5,401 nucleotides of DNA from JAHEFX01 sp964614585 (GTDB lineage Bacteria; Actinomycetota; Acidimicrobiia; Spongiisociales; JAENVV01). The position numbers and the translations under genes were made by a program. The stretch lies in assembly GCA_964614585.1 (NCBI GenBank), contig CAZTLW010000145.1, positions 1-5,401 of the forward strand, given 5' to 3'. Numbering within the stretch: the stretch's first letter is position 1; each line of letters opens with the position of its first letter. The notes beneath the pieces were generated by a model that saw nothing but the letters and a program-made list of their open reading frames with translations, was not told the origin of the DNA and did no database searches. Shown here piece after piece: positions 5,267 through 5,401 of the stretch.

Positions 5267-5317
5267 CGACGCTCACAACCCAGGGTCGGTCCTGGGGCGA
5301 CGCTCACAACCCAGGGT
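5267..5317. repeat. Pair of 20-bp direct repeats, 31-bp period (right pair)
   Basis: Two identical copies of CGACGCTCACAACCCAGGGT lie at 5267-5286 and 5298-5317, with an 11-bp linker and a 31-bp period, in the same orientation as the left pair. They lie between the 3' ends of two converging genes: 53 bp past the acidic-protein stop and 14 bp past the stop of the helicase-like gene. CCCAGG of the first copy (5279-5284) pairs with CCTGGG at 5291-5296, which is in the linker, forming a 6-bp stem with a 6-nt loop that could act in either transcript. The role is unknown. Confidence 0.85.
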
Positions 5318-5331
5318 AGGCGTCGTGGTGC

Positions 5332-5401
5332 TCAGTCCTCGGGGACCGAGATCGCCGCCAGGATCTGGTCGCCGTAGGACTCGAGCTTGGCCGGGCCGAT
5401 G
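5332..5401 (-). CDS. C-terminal end of an HRDC-domain protein (UvrD2/RecQ-type helicase or RNase D), partial
   Basis: Only the last 22 codons and a TGA stop are in the window. The residues read IGPAKLESYGDQILAAISVP followed by Glu-Asp. This matches the closing helices of HRDC domains, whose typical form is GxGPAKLERYGxxILAxI. HRDC domains end actinobacterial UvrD2 helicases, RecQ and RNase D, and bind nucleic acid. The gene enters from the right edge, converges on the acidic-protein gene, and its 3' flank carries the right-hand repeat pair. UvrD2 is my favoured guess for an actinobacterium, but 22 residues cannot separate these families. Confidence 0.6.
   Translation of the reverse strand, partial: IGPAKLESYGDQILAAISVPED

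Noticed and set aside
4383..5276. A 297-codon minus-strand frame opposite the acidic gene and across the riboswitch
   Set aside because: It contains a long Val/Leu run that is just the complement of the Asp/Glu repeat, has no start signal, and would overlap the metH leader and promoter.

Overview
The window is very GC-rich and tightly packed, and its coding style is actinobacterial. The methionine synthase carries the actinobacterial-type folate-site sequence DLCVDYVGRDG, Shine-Dalgarno sites are GGAG/GAGGTG-like, and an HRDC-type C-terminus, as found on actinobacterial UvrD2, enters at the right edge. A deep-branching Actinomycetota such as Acidimicrobiia is my best guess, but it is inferred from style alone. 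There is no sign of phage, transposon or CRISPR sequence.

Layout. Positions 1-51 hold two copies of a 20-bp palindrome-containing repeat with a 31-bp period. A MetF-family protein (55-849, minus) and a full-length cobalamin-dependent methionine synthase MetH (854-4327, minus) form a two-gene operon, with metH first and only 4 nt between the genes. Upstream of metH, on the same strand, the leader (4382-4466) folds as an S-adenosylmethionine riboswitch of the SAM-I/SAM-IV clan. A candidate promoter sits directly in front of it (-10 at 4477-4482) and a GC-rich hairpin region lies between the aptamer and the start codon. The rest of the 415-bp divergent intergenic region holds a long imperfect hairpin (4599-4636) and a candidate rightward promoter. 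That promoter serves a 156-residue protein (4743-5213, plus) with a small alpha/beta domain and a very acidic, repeat-encoded tail. Between this gene and a converging helicase-like gene end (5332-5401, minus) lies a second pair of the same 20-bp repeat, again with a 31-bp period.

How it works together. MetF-type enzymes make 5-methyltetrahydrofolate, MetH uses it to methylate homocysteine to methionine, and methionine becomes SAM. A SAM-sensing leader in front of metH-metF therefore gives end-product feedback on the whole cassette. The acidic protein is divergently transcribed and has no obvious link to methionine. The points most worth following are the riboswitch variant without a P4 hairpin, the paired 31-bp-period repeats at gene 3' ends, the MetF-like protein lacking the usual folate-site Thr-Gln, and the acidic-tailed protein whose core resembles the trypsin-co-occurring domain.
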